From Bos javanicus (taxonomy: Eukaryota; Chordata; Mammalia; Artiodactyla; Bovidae): DNA of 64,000 bases. Made by a program: the position numbers and the translations under genes. Shown one piece after another: positions 24,171 to 35,577 of this stretch. The stretch is taken from NCBI RefSeq assembly GCF_032452875.1, contig NC_083876.1, positions 22,728,001-22,792,000 on the forward strand, written 5' to 3'. Below the pieces are notes generated by a model. That model ran no database searches and had not been told where the DNA came from. It was given only the letters and a program-made list of their open reading frames with translations. The stretch's first letter is position 1. Each line of letters starts with the position of its first letter.

Positions 24171-24592
24171 TGTTAAAATTAAATATAAAATGGAAGCCAG
24201 GATGGAAAATTCCCTGAGCAGACAAAACCATTTAAACCACATAAGTCAAACTTAATTTGGCTTATTGTGCAAAACAAATGAAACTTAACTTGGGCTACTT
24301 CTTGAAAATGCTCCTAAAAATCATAAAACAAATTTAAGTCACTTCCTAAAAAGTGAAAAGATAATCATTTTCAACCAATGCCCTGTTGTCTGGAAATCCC
24401 CATTGTAATAACTAATCATTGTAAGGTTAAACAACTTTCTCATTTTCACTTTATAAACCATCCTGTAACGTCTTGCCCCTGAACTTTGAAAGTTCCCAGT
24501 TTGTGAACTGTTCTCCTATACACAATGAACTCTTACTAAATACTTTTTATGGATTTAGTGACTTTAGCTTTTCCATTTCTATATTTTTGACA
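24171..24592. mobile_element. LTR-like insertion in L1 3' region (putative solo LTR)
   Basis: L1 sequence breaks after 'agaggacat' (24170) and resumes at about 24593-24610 with 'gtgaaacaacctaatcacag'. The intervening 422 bp begins TG (TGTTAAAATT) and ends CA (TTTTGACA), as LTRs do, and is flanked by a possible decayed 4-bp duplication (ACAT/GTAT). Its content does not match L1. I cannot name the family; a class I endogenous-retrovirus LTR would fit a 4-bp duplication. Confidence 0.55.
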
Positions 24593-24936
24593 GTATATTG
24601 CCACGTGAAACAACCTAATCACAGAAGGACAATTACTGCATGATTCCACTTAAATGAGGTATTGAAAATAGTCAAAATAATAGAAGCAGAGGATAAGCTG
24701 GTTTCCAGGGGCTGGAGTAGGGGGAAATGGGGAGCTGTCCAGTGGCATGAAGTTTCAGTTATGCAACATAAATTCCTGTGATACAGTACCCAGAGTCAAC
24801 GGTATTGTGTTGTGTACTCAGAATTCATTATGAGGGTTGATCTCATGTTCATACCACACACATAAAAGACACACGAAAACTTTGGAAGTAATGGATATGT
24901 CTATTACTTTGATTGTACTGATGGTTTTATGGGTGC

Positions 24937-25977
24937 ATCAGTTCAATTCAGTCACTCAGTCATGTCCAGCTCTTTGTAACTCCATGAACTGCAGCATACC
25001 AGGCTTCCCTATCTATCCCCAACTCCTGGAGCTTGCTCAAACTCATGTCCATCAAGTCGGTCATGCCATCCAACCCTCTCATCCTCTGTCATCCCCTTTT
25101 CCTCCTGCCTTCAATCTTTCCCAGCATCAGGGCCTTTTCCAGTGAGTCAGTTCTTTGCATCAGGTGGCCAAAGTATTGGAGTTTCAGTTTCAGCATCAGT
25201 CCTTCCAATGAATATTCAGGATTGATTTCCTTTAGGATTGGCTGATTTGATCTCCTTGAAGTCTAAGGGACTCTCAAGAGTCTTCTCCAACACTGCAGTT
25301 CAAAAGCATCAATTCTTCAGTGCTCAGCTTTCTTTATGGTCTAACTCTCACATCTATACATGACTACTGGAAAAACCATAGCTTTGACTAGATGGACCTT
25401 TGTTGGCAAAGTAATGTCTCTGCTTTTTAATATGCTGTTTAGGTTGGTCATAGTTTCTCTTCCAAGGAGCAAGTGTCTTAATTTCATGGCTGCAGTCACC
25501 ATCTGAAGTGATTTTGGAGCCCAAGAAAATAACGTTTGTCACTTTTTCCACTGTTTCTGCATCTGTTTGCCATGAAGTGATGGGACTGGATGCCATGTTC
25601 TTAGTTTTCTGAATGTTGAGTTTTAAGCCAACATTTTCACTCTCCTCTTCCACTTTCATCAAGAGGCTCTTTAGTTCTTCGCTTTCTGCCGTAATGGGGG
25701 TGTCATCTGCATATCTGAGGTTATTGATATTTTTCCCGGCAATCTTGATTCCAGCTTGTGCTTCATCCAGCATGGCATTTCACATGATGTACTCTGCATA
25801 TAAGTTAAATAAGCAGGGTGACAATATATAGCCATGATGTACTCCCCTTTCCCAATTTGGTACCAGTCTATTGTTTCATGTCTGATTCTAACTGTTGGTT
25901 CTTGACCTGCATACAGATTTCTCAAGCGGCAGCTAAGGTGGTCTAGTATTACCATCTCTTTAAGAATCTTCCACAAT
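24937..25977 (-). mobile_element. BovB LINE, antisense, in L1 3' UTR
   Basis: Left edge 'catcagttcaattcagtcac' is the BovB 3' end; it ends at 'aagaatcttccacaatg' about 25977. The L1 3' UTR reads straight across: 'ggttttatgggtg' before it and 'taggtgtatacctatatcca' after it, so the insertion is precise. A short ATGGGTG/ATGTAGGTG similarity may be the target duplication. Confidence 0.92.
25354..25976 (-). pseudogene. BovB reverse transcriptase remnant
   Basis: Two overlapping minus frames. 25671-25976 starts in the palm region (MWKILKEMVILDHL, YAGQEPTVRIRH). 25354-25773 carries KNINNLRYADDTP with the catalytic YADD, NIQKTKNMASSP and FLGSKITSDGDCSHEI. A frameshift near the YADD region splits them, and a second one removes the C-terminus. 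Confidence 0.82.
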
Positions 25978-26221
25978 GTAGGTGTATACCTATATCCAAA
26001 CTCATCAAATTAAGAAAATGCAATGTTTTAAAATACCGATTTACTTCAATTAAAAGTATTTTTTAAAAGTTGCCAATGAAAGAATTATGTTTTGCCACGG
26101 ACTTCCCTAATAAATCCAAATGTTCATCTCTAATGAAGTGAAGAAGGCCTATTCTTGAATGGAGTGTCCTACTCTAAGAGATTTTGACCTAATTTCTTCT
26201 GCTCCTCCTTAACCAACCCCT

Positions 26222-26337
26222 GGTGGTCATTTAGTTGCTAAGCCATGTCTGACTCTTGAGACCCCATGGACTGTAACCCACCAGACTCCTCTGTCCATGG
26301 GATTTCCTAAGCAAGAATACTGGAGTGGGTTGATTGC
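26222..26337 (-). mobile_element. Bov-A monomer SINE fragment, antisense
   Basis: 'ggtcatttagttgctaagcc', 'ccccatggactgtaacccac' and 'caagaatactggagtgggtt' are Bov-A sequence in reverse complement. The tRNA-like head is not visible. Confidence 0.85.
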
Positions 26338-26354
26338 TCCACAGTGTAGCCCAA

Positions 26355-26588
26355 ACATCAGAATTTTTAAAAATTCCCTAGATGATTTCAAAGTGCAGTC
26401 ATGGTTGAGATCATCTGATGTACATTAGTGATTCTCTAACATGAATAAACATACACATCCCCTGGACATCTTGTTTAAAATGCAGATTCTGATTCAGGAT
26501 GTCTAAGATGAGGTCCCAAAACCTATATTTATAAAAAGTTTTAGGAGATGTGAAGGCTGCCGGTCTATGACTCATTCTTGGAGCAGTA
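26355..26588 (+). mobile_element. MER5-like hAT MITE pieces
   Basis: Two pieces. 26355-26412 resembles the right end of MER5 ('aaaaattccctagatgattt', 'catggttgaga'). 26427-26588 resembles a fuller copy, from 'agtgattctctaaca' through 'aaaatgcagattctgattca' and 'gaggtcccaaaacc' to 'ggagatgtgaaggctgccgg'. Both are diverged. Confidence 0.6.
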
Positions 26589-27369
26589 AAGCTCCCGTAG
26601 GTATCAGTATGTAACCAAAAAGGCAATTTGAATACTAGAAAAGTGACTTCTGTAGAAAATATAAACAGAGCTTCTTCAGCCTTGGCTAGTGTGGGGTGAC
26701 TTTGTAAGGAATTCCATGAGTGGGACACCATTTCTTTTGTTCTGTTTCCCTAAACTTCCCAAGCAACCACAACATCATTGATCTGTTATAGTGATCTAAG
26801 CCTATCATTGGGAAGAGAACAGCTCCCTTTTATGAGTAGAGACATTCTGGAATGGAAAGATGATGCATTCATCTTTTCTTTGTATTGCATCTGCCTGTGA
26901 CAAGCTGTAAACAACAGGGGAACTCATTTGGCACATTTTCCCTGCAGTCATTTGTCAAGTGTCATAATTCTATGAAAAAAAAAAGCCTTTGGGAAAGTAT
27001 ACCGAATGTATTCCTCACTATTGAATTTCTATTTATGCTGCTATTTTTTTAAAGTCTCAACTTTTACCTGTATAGTAACATTATTGTAATATTAATATTA
27101 TTAAGCTTTTTGGACAATTCTTACTTGATACACAAATAGTGTATTTGTGTAGTTTTAGTAAAATAGAACAAGTTTAACATTTCAGTATTTTCATTCTCCA
27201 TAAAGTTTGTTCCTACAAATAACCAGAAAAAGACATATTTCTCACATTTATGATACTATCAAAGACTTTTATGGCTATTTTTTTAATATCATAGAAATAC
27301 AAATCTGGTTTCAATTTTCACAGAACATGCATAAAGGAAAGGACTTAAATGTGGACTTCTTTTAGTCCA
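26589..27369. other. Unassigned region
   Basis: About 780 bp with no named repeat or supported gene. Confidence 0.45.
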
Positions 27370-27649
27370 GTAGTTCCCAAATGTTTTTGTCCCAGGATCC
27401 CTTTCCTTCTCTAAAAATTATTGAGGACACAAATTGCTTTTGTTTATGTTATTTCTATTGATATTCACTCTTTTAGAAACTAAAACTGATAAATTTTCTA
27501 TCCTTAGTAATTCCTTTATAATAACAATGGTATACCCGATACATGTCACATAAATAATATATTTTTAAGACTAAATACATTTTCTAAAATGAAAAATATT
27601 TAACAGAGTATCAATTTTTTTTCAACATTTTACAAAATCTCTTTTGGGT

Positions 27650-28165
27650 TTGTATTCCTGGATATTTATATCTGCTTCAGCATTCAGTTAATTGTGTTAT
27701 GTTGTATTTGTTAAAGTCATACAAAGAAAATCTAGCATCTTAAGATCTAGGATCTGGACAGGAGAAAATATTTTAGCATTGAGATAATTGAGGATCTCTT
27801 TGACACCACACCAAAATTCAACAAGTGGTCACTTCTAAAAGATTAACTGCAATATTGAACCAGAAAACTCGACCATAAACTTTCGTTCTGTGTTACATTA
27901 AAATCTATTGGTCTAGCTTCCTCTTTGAATGGATCTTTTACCCACGTGTGATTCTGCAACATTTAGAGCATATTGATTCACTGAGTTATGGCAGTCTTCT
28001 AAATGTTGGCAGATTTCATTATGTAACATCAAAAACACATCAATTAATATCACCATGAATCTCATCAGAAAAGTGTTTATGTATTGGAAAGGTATTAAGC
28101 TCGTGGTGGCAGATAAAAGTTTTCCAAAATTCAAATTTTCATTTGATAAGTCGAAACAGTAAGTC
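27650..28165 (-). pseudogene. hAT transposase C-terminal pseudogene
   Basis: The minus strand has an 84-codon frame at 27913-28167 containing FLMRFMVILIDVFLML and HNEICQHLEDCHNSVNQY, typical of the region before the C-terminal dimerisation domain of EPM2AIP1/FAM200/ZBED5-type hAT transposases. Continuing leftward, with stops and shifts, short blocks matching the dimerisation domain can be followed (FNVTQNESL, LNFGVVSKR). The N-terminal zinc finger and the catalytic core are not seen. It is a dead transposase. Confidence 0.65.
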
Positions 28166-28546
28166 AAATACCATATGACATCACTTATATGTGTTATCTA
28201 AAATATGGCACAAACGAACATGTCTACAAAACAGAAACAGACTCACAAACATAGAGAAAAGACTTGTATTTGCCAAGAGAGAAGGGGGTGGGGGAGGGAA
28301 GGATTGAGTTTGGGATTCACATTGCAAACTCTTATACATAGGATGATAAACAAGGTCCTACTGTATAAAACAAGAAACTCTATTCAATATCCTGTGCTAA
28401 ACCATAATGGAAAAGACTATGAAAAAGATTATACATATACATATATATATATATCAGTTTTATATATATATATATATAACTGAATCACTTTGGAAATTAA
28501 CACAACATTGTCAGTCAACCATATTTCAGTAAAATTAAAAAAAAAA
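28155..28546 (+). mobile_element. L1 3' tail (cetartiodactyl type)
   Basis: 'taccatatgacatcacttat', 'cagaaacagactcacaaaca', 'caaggtcctactgtataaaa', 'aaccataatggaaaagacta' and 'gaatcactttggaaattaac' follow the L1 3' UTR in order, ending with A-rich sequence. An AT-rich repeat lies at about 28432-28480. Confidence 0.88.
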
Positions 28547-28936
28547 TTATCATTGACAACAAATGATGTCAGTTGTTTTCCTTGAAGTGATAGGACCAAT
28601 TAATTCATTTTTCTTTAAATGTCAGCTAACTATTCATGTATCAATACCAATTATCTGTAGTCATTTTCTCAAGTGAAAAAGAAACATTTCCTGGTGTTTG
28701 AGGAATGACAGAGGTAGTTCAGCTACAACTCAAACAAATCCACAAGAGGTTTTCTTCAAAACAGACATCCTACTTCACAGGTACTGCTCCCTCGATCATA
28801 CTAAGCCACCAGCAGTTTCTTCACCATTGACTTTGCACCATGATTCTGTCACCGCAAGAAACGTTCATTCATTTTGTGAAACTACTACTATCTTCTGCAA
28901 CACTGTTCCATGGAACACATTTTGAAAAAGCTGTAT

Positions 28937-29394
28937 TAAATACCCCTATTAATCCTTTCCTACTTCTAGATCTATGAAAAAATTTATGGTTGCAGAAATC
29001 TCTTTGAACTGACATATATTTAGGGGGTAGGGACATTTTACTAATTTTCATTAGACTTCAATGTTCTTTCTTACAGTCTACAAACCAAGTTTTAACTTAG
29101 GTCTCTAGTACCTAACACAGTGCCTGCAACAAGAGTAGGTATTGAAAATGTTTGTTTCTTTATACTTTATCATTTTAAAGGAGGATTTGAGGCATTTTAC
29201 CAAAACAGTATAACAAGTTGTTATGAGGTTTTTTAAAATCTGATCAAATAAAAAAGTATAGCATGAACAATTATGTGAAATAAATTGAAAATTTAACTCA
29301 GAACTTCTGCATTGTCAAAAAAAAAAAAAACATTAAATCTCACATGTTAGAAATCTCAAATGTTAGAAAGTCACATTAAAACTTAGGTTTTAAT
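28937..29394. other. Mostly unassigned, possible antisense L2 end
   Basis: About 460 bp. 'ctagtacctaacacagtgcc' at about 29105-29124 followed by 'gtaggtattgaaaatgtttg' resembles the reverse complement of an L2 3' end. A poly-A run occurs at about 29319-29331. Confidence 0.45.
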
Positions 29395-29558
29395 AAGAAT
29401 TAGAGGAGGAGGGGGGTTCAGGATGGGGGACACATGTACAACCAGGGCTGACTCATGTCAATGTATGGCAAAAAGCACTACAATATTGTAAAGTAATTAG
29501 CCTCCGACTAAAATAAATTAATTAATCAAAAAAACAAAAAAAGAAGAAGAAGAATTAG
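29395..29558 (+). mobile_element. Ruminant L1 3' tail with target duplication
   Basis: 'gttcaggatgggggacacat', 'gtatggcaaaaagcactaca' and 'aatattgtaaagtaattagc' are the end of a young ruminant L1, followed by an A/GAA-rich tail. The target duplication AAGAATTAG lies at 29395-29403 and 29550-29558, so the insert is 29404-29549. Confidence 0.9.
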
Positions 29559-29718
29559 GCAGAAGAGAAGCCAGAATCATAGAAAGTGGCCCCCTACACA
29601 TATCCAAAGGTAGGTTGACACAGTTTAATAAATATTAACATAGATTCCTGTTTCAATTTATGGGTGATAAAATATTATTTCCCTATAATTTTATTATTTC
29701 ACTCATAGTCTTAATAAA

Positions 29719-29996
29719 GGAGAAGGCAATGGCACCCCACTCAAGTACTCTTGCCTGGAAAATCCCATGGACAGAGAAGCCTGGTAGGCTGCAGTCCATG
29801 GGGTCGAGAAGAGTCGGACACGACTGAGCGACTTCACTTTCACTTTTCCCTTTCATGCATTGGAGAAGGAAACGGCAACCCACTCCTGTGTTCTTGCCTG
29901 GAGAATCCCAGGGACGGGGGAGCCTGGTGGGCTGCCATCTATGGGGTCGCACAGAGTCGGACACGACTGAAGTGCCTTAGCAGCAGCAGCAGCAGC
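29719..29996 (+). mobile_element. Bov-A2 SINE, full length, 12-bp target duplication
   Basis: A complete dimer from 'ggagaaggcaatggcacccc' to the AGC-repeat tail, 278 bp. The perfect duplication AGTCTTAATAAA at 29707-29718 and 29997-30008 fixes both ends. This is the cleanest Bov-A2 in the window and is likely fairly young. Confidence 0.97.
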
Positions 29997-30008
29997 AGTC
30001 TTAATAAA

Positions 30009-32126
30009 AATCTACTTTCCAAAGTAAAATCTACTTAGAATTGCTATGAGAATTCAAGTTGTCCAAGAAGTGTCTGAGAGAATTATCTGTCTCAATCACT
30101 GAATAAGTTAAAATCCTTCAAATTCTTGACTATGAAAACTCAAGAAAATTTAGTTATCTCAACAAATAGTGCTGAAACAGTTCCATGTCAACATGGAAGA
30201 AAAAATGAATCACAAACTTTACCATGTACAAATAATTAATGTGAAATGATTCATATGCCTAAAAGCTAAAGCTAGAACTATGCCCTCTGGTACATGTGGC
30301 CTCCAAGGTCACATGGCAAAGAAGAGAGACCTGGAGAGTCATGTGATATATGTTGAGGGGTCAAGTCTAGAAATAGTTTATGTCATCTCTGCTTTTATCT
30401 TATTGGTCAGAACTTAGTCACATGGTCCAAACAGTAGCAAGAAATTCTGGGGAATGTAAATGAGAACATGGATGTTTTGTGAGCATAAACAATCCCTCTC
30501 AGAGCATCTTCTGTCTCTAACCTCAGCAGGGAGAACAATGGCAGTCAAGATTCGAAGCTCAGTATATGCTGACTACTGGTTCAATAAATTGAATTGAATT
30601 GAATATTAATTGACTGAAACCTAGGTTTTAGCTTTCCTTTAAACAAAGCACCCTTACAACTAATCCTTATTAACCATGCACATCATTCAACACACACACA
30701 CAAATCATGGCCTTCTCTGAGCTAGCTTTTCTGTCCTTGCCAGGTTCAACTTTATATTGTTACACTTGGGACTTCATAGATTGAAGTGATAGGCACACAC
30801 CGAGATGGAAAAGAAAATTACACGGATGAAAAAAACCAACACTGTTTCATGTTCACTCTCCTTTGCCATGAATTCAGACATTTGAAGGAGAGTATTTAGT
30901 TCAACAAGCAGCTTCCCTTTTGAGACAGTGAGACCTTGGGGATGCTTCACTTCCTGTATTACCTTCAAGGCCTTTATTATATCTGAGGACTGGTGATGGC
31001 CGAGTGACAGGAGAGTTGACAGTCCTATTAGCTATAGAAGCAGGACAGGTCAATCAAGACCTTTCACATTCCCAGGTAATGAGCTGAGTTTCTGAAAGCA
31101 ACCCAGATTCCCGCAGGATGAGCTGAAGAGTCTTGTTACAAGATGAAATGGGCTCTCGAAGTCTGCTTTTACACTCGAGGATCCTTGGTCACCACTCGAA
31201 ATGGAGCGTGTTAGTCCTATTTCAAATTTGCCCTGCCAGCCTTTGGGAGTACCTCTTGCAGAGGACAGAAATACAAACTGAGAGGGAGAGAGCAATTTTC
31301 TGGGTTCCAAGGTGTCAAGAGAGTATGCTTCATCCTCAACCACTTATAGTCTTTCAGGAAGGAAAAGCTCCTGTGATGAGTACTTAAGATAAAGGAAGTC
31401 ATATTTTCATAACATATATCTTATTTTTATTTTCCAATTAAAGCACAGGTCTCACAATGCTAAAGAATTACTTTGTTCAACAAGCTCATCTATTGGCAAG
31501 AAAATGAGAAAACTTTATGAAAAATAATGGAAGACATTCCAATGTGGGGAATAAAAACGTATTATTCAATGTCTCAATTTGATTTGTGTGGTGGGGTAAT
31601 TCTAGTTAAAAATTAGATTGGCATTTTATTAGAAATCTAATTTTAAGAGAAATATAATTTTCACAGCATATCACAGAAAGAAGACTCATTGGAACATGTA
31701 GTATGTAGCTGTTGCTTTGAATCTCTGCACAGTACACAGCTTATTTATCTTCAAGTTCTCATAACAATATCCAAAGGAACAAACAGTTAGCTTCTTAATT
31801 CTTGACCTTGAAGAGATGCCTTTCAAAAAGAAGCTGAGATGACTTTAGCAACTGTCACTGAGTTCCCTTTTCAGGTACAAAAATATAGAGTGGTTTAAAC
31901 AAACATAATCAGCATTCAGATCCTTGCACACCCCAAGAAACGATTGGCTGAAAGAGACTATATTTGTAAAATGCCAGTGTGGCTTAAAAGCTACTTCGCT
32001 GGGAGGAGTGGTTATTTCAGGAATAAATGTCTTACCTTTTGAGACATTGCTGTGGACATCTGGAAATTATAGCTGTCCAGAGATTCTATCAGCACACGCT
32101 GCGCTACAGGTCAGTGCTTACCAAGG
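30009..32126. other. Unassigned region
   Basis: About 2.1 kb with no supported gene. Stretches near 30280-30500 ('tattggtcagaacttagtca', 'catggtcc') recall an old mammalian interspersed repeat, but I cannot name it. Short open frames around 31050-31400 on both strands have no recognisable domain. Confidence 0.4.
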
Positions 32127-32398
32127 TGCTGCTGCTGCTGCTAAGTCGCTGCAGTCATGTCTGATTCTGTGCGACCCCATAGACAGCAGCCCACCAGGCT
32201 CCCCAGTCCCTGGGATTCTCCAGGCAAGAACACTGGAGTGGGTTGCCATTTCCTTCTCCAATGCATGAATGTGAAAAGTCAAAGTGAAGTTGCTCAGTCG
32301 TGTCCGACTCTTAGCGACCTCATGGACTGCAGCCCACCAGGCTCCTCCATCCATGGGATTTTCCAGGCAAGAGTACTGGAGTGGGGTGCCATTCCTTT
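32127..32398 (-). mobile_element. Bov-A2 SINE, antisense
   Basis: Begins with the reversed tail (CTG repeats at 32128-32141), then 'ctccaggcaagaacactgga' and, in the second monomer, 'ttttccaggcaagagtactg'. The consensus 5' end (reverse 'ttgccttctcc') is altered at 32390-32398. No clean target duplication. Confidence 0.93.
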
Positions 32399-32714
32399 AA
32401 AAACATGAAAATAGTATTGCTCTAGAATCAATTCTGCCCTCAATAAATATTTATTGGGGCCTATAATGTTCAATGAAAGTAACGCTACATAATTCTGAAT
32501 AATTTTTACTGAGTATATAGAAAAGTGAAAGTATGAGCCTCAGAATCAGGGTTCATGTTTCAGTACATGGGTAGTGAGAGCAGGTCTAAGACAGAAAATA
32601 TGTCAAATTGCATTGGCAGGCTCGTTCAGAGACTGTTGATGTAAAGAAAAGCGTTCTTATGCATTTTTTAATTAGTAAGACTTGGGTTTCTCCATCATCT
32701 CATCATTTTCTGTG
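32399..32714. other. Mostly unassigned, possible L2 trace
   Basis: 'ctcaataaatatttattggg' at about 32440 resembles an L2/MIR-type end. Otherwise nothing recognisable. Confidence 0.4.
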
Positions 32715-33105
32715 AGATAATGGGAAAGCTACTTAAGGCCCAGTGAGCCTCAGTTTCCTCACCTATAAAAGAGACATAATATTATTTACCTTGTAGACCT
32801 GCCATAAGAATTAAATGAGAGATATATGAAAAAGCCAATAATGCTTCCCAGGTGGCACTAGTGGTCAAGAACCCGCCTGCCAGTGCAGGAGAAATAAAGA
32901 GACACAGTATCGATCCCTGGACTGGGAAGATCCCCTGGAGGAGGGTATAACAACCCACTCCAGTATTCCTGCCTGGAGAATCCCATGAACAGAGGAGCCT
33001 GGCAGGCTATATAGTCCATAGGGTCTCAAAGAGGCGGACACAACTGAAGCAACTTAGCACACACGCTCAATAAACAGGAGTCATAATTGAGCTATAGTTA
33101 TTATT
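32715..33105 (-). mobile_element. MIR SINE, antisense, split by Bov-tA
   Basis: 'cagtgagcctcagtttcctc', 'cacctataaaagagacataa' and 'agaattaaatgagagatata' follow the reversed MIR up to 32840. After the Bov-tA it resumes as 'ctcaataaacaggagtcata' and 'agttattatt'. The two halves are contiguous in the MIR consensus. Confidence 0.85.
32841..33062 (+). mobile_element. Bov-tA SINE inserted in MIR
   Basis: tRNA-like head 'gcttcccaggtggcactagt', then 'cgatccctggactgggaaga', 'cccactccagtattcctgcc' and the tail 'aactgaagcaacttagcaca'. Flanks AGCCAATA (ending 32840) and CGCTCAATA (from 33064) look like a slightly diverged target duplication of the MIR site. Confidence 0.92.
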
Positions 33106-33155
33106 CAGCCTTCTGTGAACAGGTGACTATATTAAATGTTCTTTATCAGAAAGAA

Positions 33156-33525
33156 TATGACTTCTGAATGTCTGTATCCCCCCAAAAAGTACATATGTTA
33201 AAATCCAATCCTCAGTGTGATGGTAATATTTGAAGGTTGGGCCTTAGAGAGGTAATGAGGTCATGAGAGTGAAGCCCTCAGGAGCAGGGTTAGTGCCCTT
33301 ATAAATAAATGAGACTCTAGAGAATTCCCTTGCCCCTTCTTTTATCTGAGGACACAGTAAGAAGATGGCCATCTATGAAACAGGAAGTGAGTCCTCACCA
33401 GACACCAAATTTACCAATGCTTTTATCTTAGACTTCCCAGCTTCTAGAACTGTGAGAAATAAGTTTCTGTTGTTTAGGTGCCAGTCTATGGGATTCTGTT
33501 ACAATAGCCCGAAGGGATGAAGATG
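33156..33525 (+). mobile_element. MST-type MaLR LTR, sense
   Basis: Landmarks in order: 'ctgtatccccccaaaaagta', 'tgatggtaatatttgaaggt', 'ttagtgcccttataaataaa', 'gaggacacagtaagaagatg', 'caccagacaccaaatttacc', 'cttagacttcccagcttcta', 'aactgtgagaaataagtttc' and 'attctgttacaatagcccga'. This is a solo LTR of the mammalian MaLR group, about 370 bp, with no internal region. Confidence 0.88.
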
Positions 33526-35349
33526 AAAAATCTTCCTTTGTAAAAATTTTAAAAGAATCTAAATGCATGATAATATGTTGGCATAACTGCTAACATCAAA
33601 TATATGTTAGTTTGTAAATGCTTGTTAGCCTAAAGAACTGATTTATGTTTCAAAAGAAATGAGGATGAAAAATAAGAGGAAATGAATTCTGACTTGCTAT
33701 TTGATTATACTTTCTAATGTGTATTTGGATTTTTACATTTCCATTGACCTTTAAATTAAATGGTTTATGCGTCACAGAGTATATTCTAAACATTCTTTTA
33801 GACAAGTCCCTAGACAATTTAAAAGAACCAGGCTAAGGCTGGATATGAACTACAGTGTATACACTGAAATTTATCAAGCACCATATGAGAGAAATATGAT
33901 TCCTGAGTCACAGAAACCAAAATTGCAAAAATGAAATTATTCTAAAATCTGCCCATTTTTAAGCAGTGTCTATGACTTCATTCATCATAGTATGAGAGAC
34001 CTGTTCACAAACACCAGAAGTTGAAGATTGAACTTATAGATAATATACCTGCTAGGTTTTTGCTAACAAGCCCATTGTCCAAAAGTAGGTTTTTTTGGCA
34101 TGGAAGAAACACGTTTTTACAGTTCTCAAAAAATTCTATTCCTAGAAAGCCATGGTCACAGCTTCTAAAAGAAGGACTTTTTCTTTTTAGAAGCCTGTCA
34201 TCATCTTAATGGAAGAAAAAAGATTTACATACCTCAATTATTGCCCACAATATTTGCTTTCCTTTTTAAGTATTTGTTGATTACAACAAACCTAAATTAT
34301 TAGGGAAAACTAAATTGTATTCAATATGGATTTTAATATACCTTACATTTTATATGTTCTTTTGCAAATTACTTATGACATTTCTTGGAGTAAGCATCAT
34401 TTATTTGCGAGTTTAAGAAACAAGAATACTTCAATTTTTGGAAAATTATGATCTACTTAATGTTAACATATAATTTTTATGGCCACAGAATTCATTCTGA
34501 AAGAAGAATTTTAAAAGACACATATTGTAAAGAAATTAATATGTCTCTTTACCAATATGAAGTTTTGGATTTCATCTTCCACACTGTTCGACGGAGTTAA
34601 ATGTCAGTAATCAGTAACAAAGCTAAAATGTTCCATGCCATCTCTGACAAGGGTGTAAATTAAAAGGCTGTCAAGCTATTTACTTTTAAAAATGAATGGA
34701 GACTTCCTGGCAGTCACATTTTTCCACCACTGATGACTCTGACTGTATCCAGAGAGGATGTGAACTGAAAAAGCTGAGCCAGGCAAGGAAGGAGAAGGAC
34801 AAAAGGAAGTGAGAAGCATAATGAAGGAAAGAGAAAAAGAACAGTTTTGAAACCAAGAATAGAAATAATCATGTTATTTTTCCAACTGCCTCAAAGAGAA
34901 TTCAAGAAAATCAGAACTATTTTCTCAGTAAGAAGTGAAAAATAAACAAAAGGAAGCACCCCTTCAGGTCAAGTGTTTTTAACTTAGATGCGATTGTCCT
35001 TGTGTGGGAAGAGGCCCCTAAGGCCAATGTTTTAAAATCACATTCCAAATAGATGACATTTCATACTTTAGTTTTAGGAGTGGCCATATATTGGCTCTGC
35101 TATGAAATTCAAGCTGTGGATTCTGAAAGGAACAATGTGACCTCTCTAATGGACTGATTTGAAGAATGAAAGTGGGATTTGGGAAAATAATTGGATTTCT
35201 TATCTAATTTTCTGTTGGAAATAAATGAGATTCATTTCTTTCCCAGAAGTAAATTCCAGAACTAGGACTCATCTATGCTAATTTATATATAGACATCTGG
35301 TTGTGTTCTTTCCTTTATACACATTACTACATCTGTATATTCCCCTATA
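33526..35349. other. Unassigned region
   Basis: About 1.8 kb of AT-rich DNA without a supported gene or named repeat. Confidence 0.45.
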
Positions 35350-35563
35350 TGTGTGTGTGCTCAGTTGCTCAAGAATGTCCTACTCTTTTGTGACCCCAAG
35401 GACTGCAGCCCGCCAGACTCCTCTATCCATGGGATTTCCCAGGCAAGAATACTGGAGTGCGTTGCCATTTCCTCCTCCAGGGGAATCTTCCCGACACAGA
35501 GATCAAACCCGGGTCGCCTGCACTGCAGGTGGATTCTTTACCACTGAGCCACCTGGGAAGCCC
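35350..35563 (-). mobile_element. Bov-tA SINE, antisense
   Basis: Starts with a GT-rich tail ('gtgtgtgtgctcagttgctc'), then 'gggatttcccaggcaagaat' and ends with the reversed tRNA-like head 'gagccacctgggaagccc'. It is followed after 14 bp by a second SINE in the same direction. Confidence 0.93.
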
Positions 35564-35577
35564 TGGATAGAGGACAT

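Larger units (their letters stand above)
20057..26073 (+). mobile_element. Old L1, nearly continuous ORF2 and 3' UTR with nested insertions
   Basis: Sense L1 landmarks run in order: 'ctacagcagactcactttag' (endonuclease region, about 20550), 'ccaacagcagcagaatatat' (20940), 'gaaattaaacaacacgctcc' (21123), 'aaaggatcatacatcatgat' (22075, RT region), 'aaaacagacatatagaccaa' (23107), 'ccaaatgtccaaattaac' (24045), 'tactgcatgattccacttaa' (24635) and the tail 'ccaaactcatcaaattaaga' (25995). Insertions inside are a 47-bp L1 tail (22604-22650), an LTR-like block (24171-24592) and a BovB (24937-25977). The frame is full of stops. The left border is uncertain. Confidence 0.87.
27370..28936 (-). mobile_element. 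hAT (Charlie-like) DNA transposon fossil, split by L1 tail
   Basis: Left end 'ccagtagttcccaaatgttt' is a hAT-Charlie-type terminal inverted repeat. On the minus strand the C-terminal part of a hAT transposase follows. An L1 3' tail occupies 28155-28546. Beyond it, non-coding sequence continues to 'tggaacacattttgaaaaag' near 28936, whose reverse complement loosely matches the left terminus. The right half and the outer border are inference; no clear 8-bp target duplication was seen. Confidence 0.55.

Noticed and set aside
29751..30038. Open frames across Bov-A2 copies that end in runs of serine or leucine
   Set aside because: They come from the AGC/CTG tail and from the dimeric SINE sequence; the same frames recur at 11458, 32157, 37108 and 48173.
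33156..33525. Possible full endogenous retrovirus at the MST and MLT1 LTRs
   Set aside because: No paired LTR with internal gag or pol sequence is present; all look like solo LTRs.
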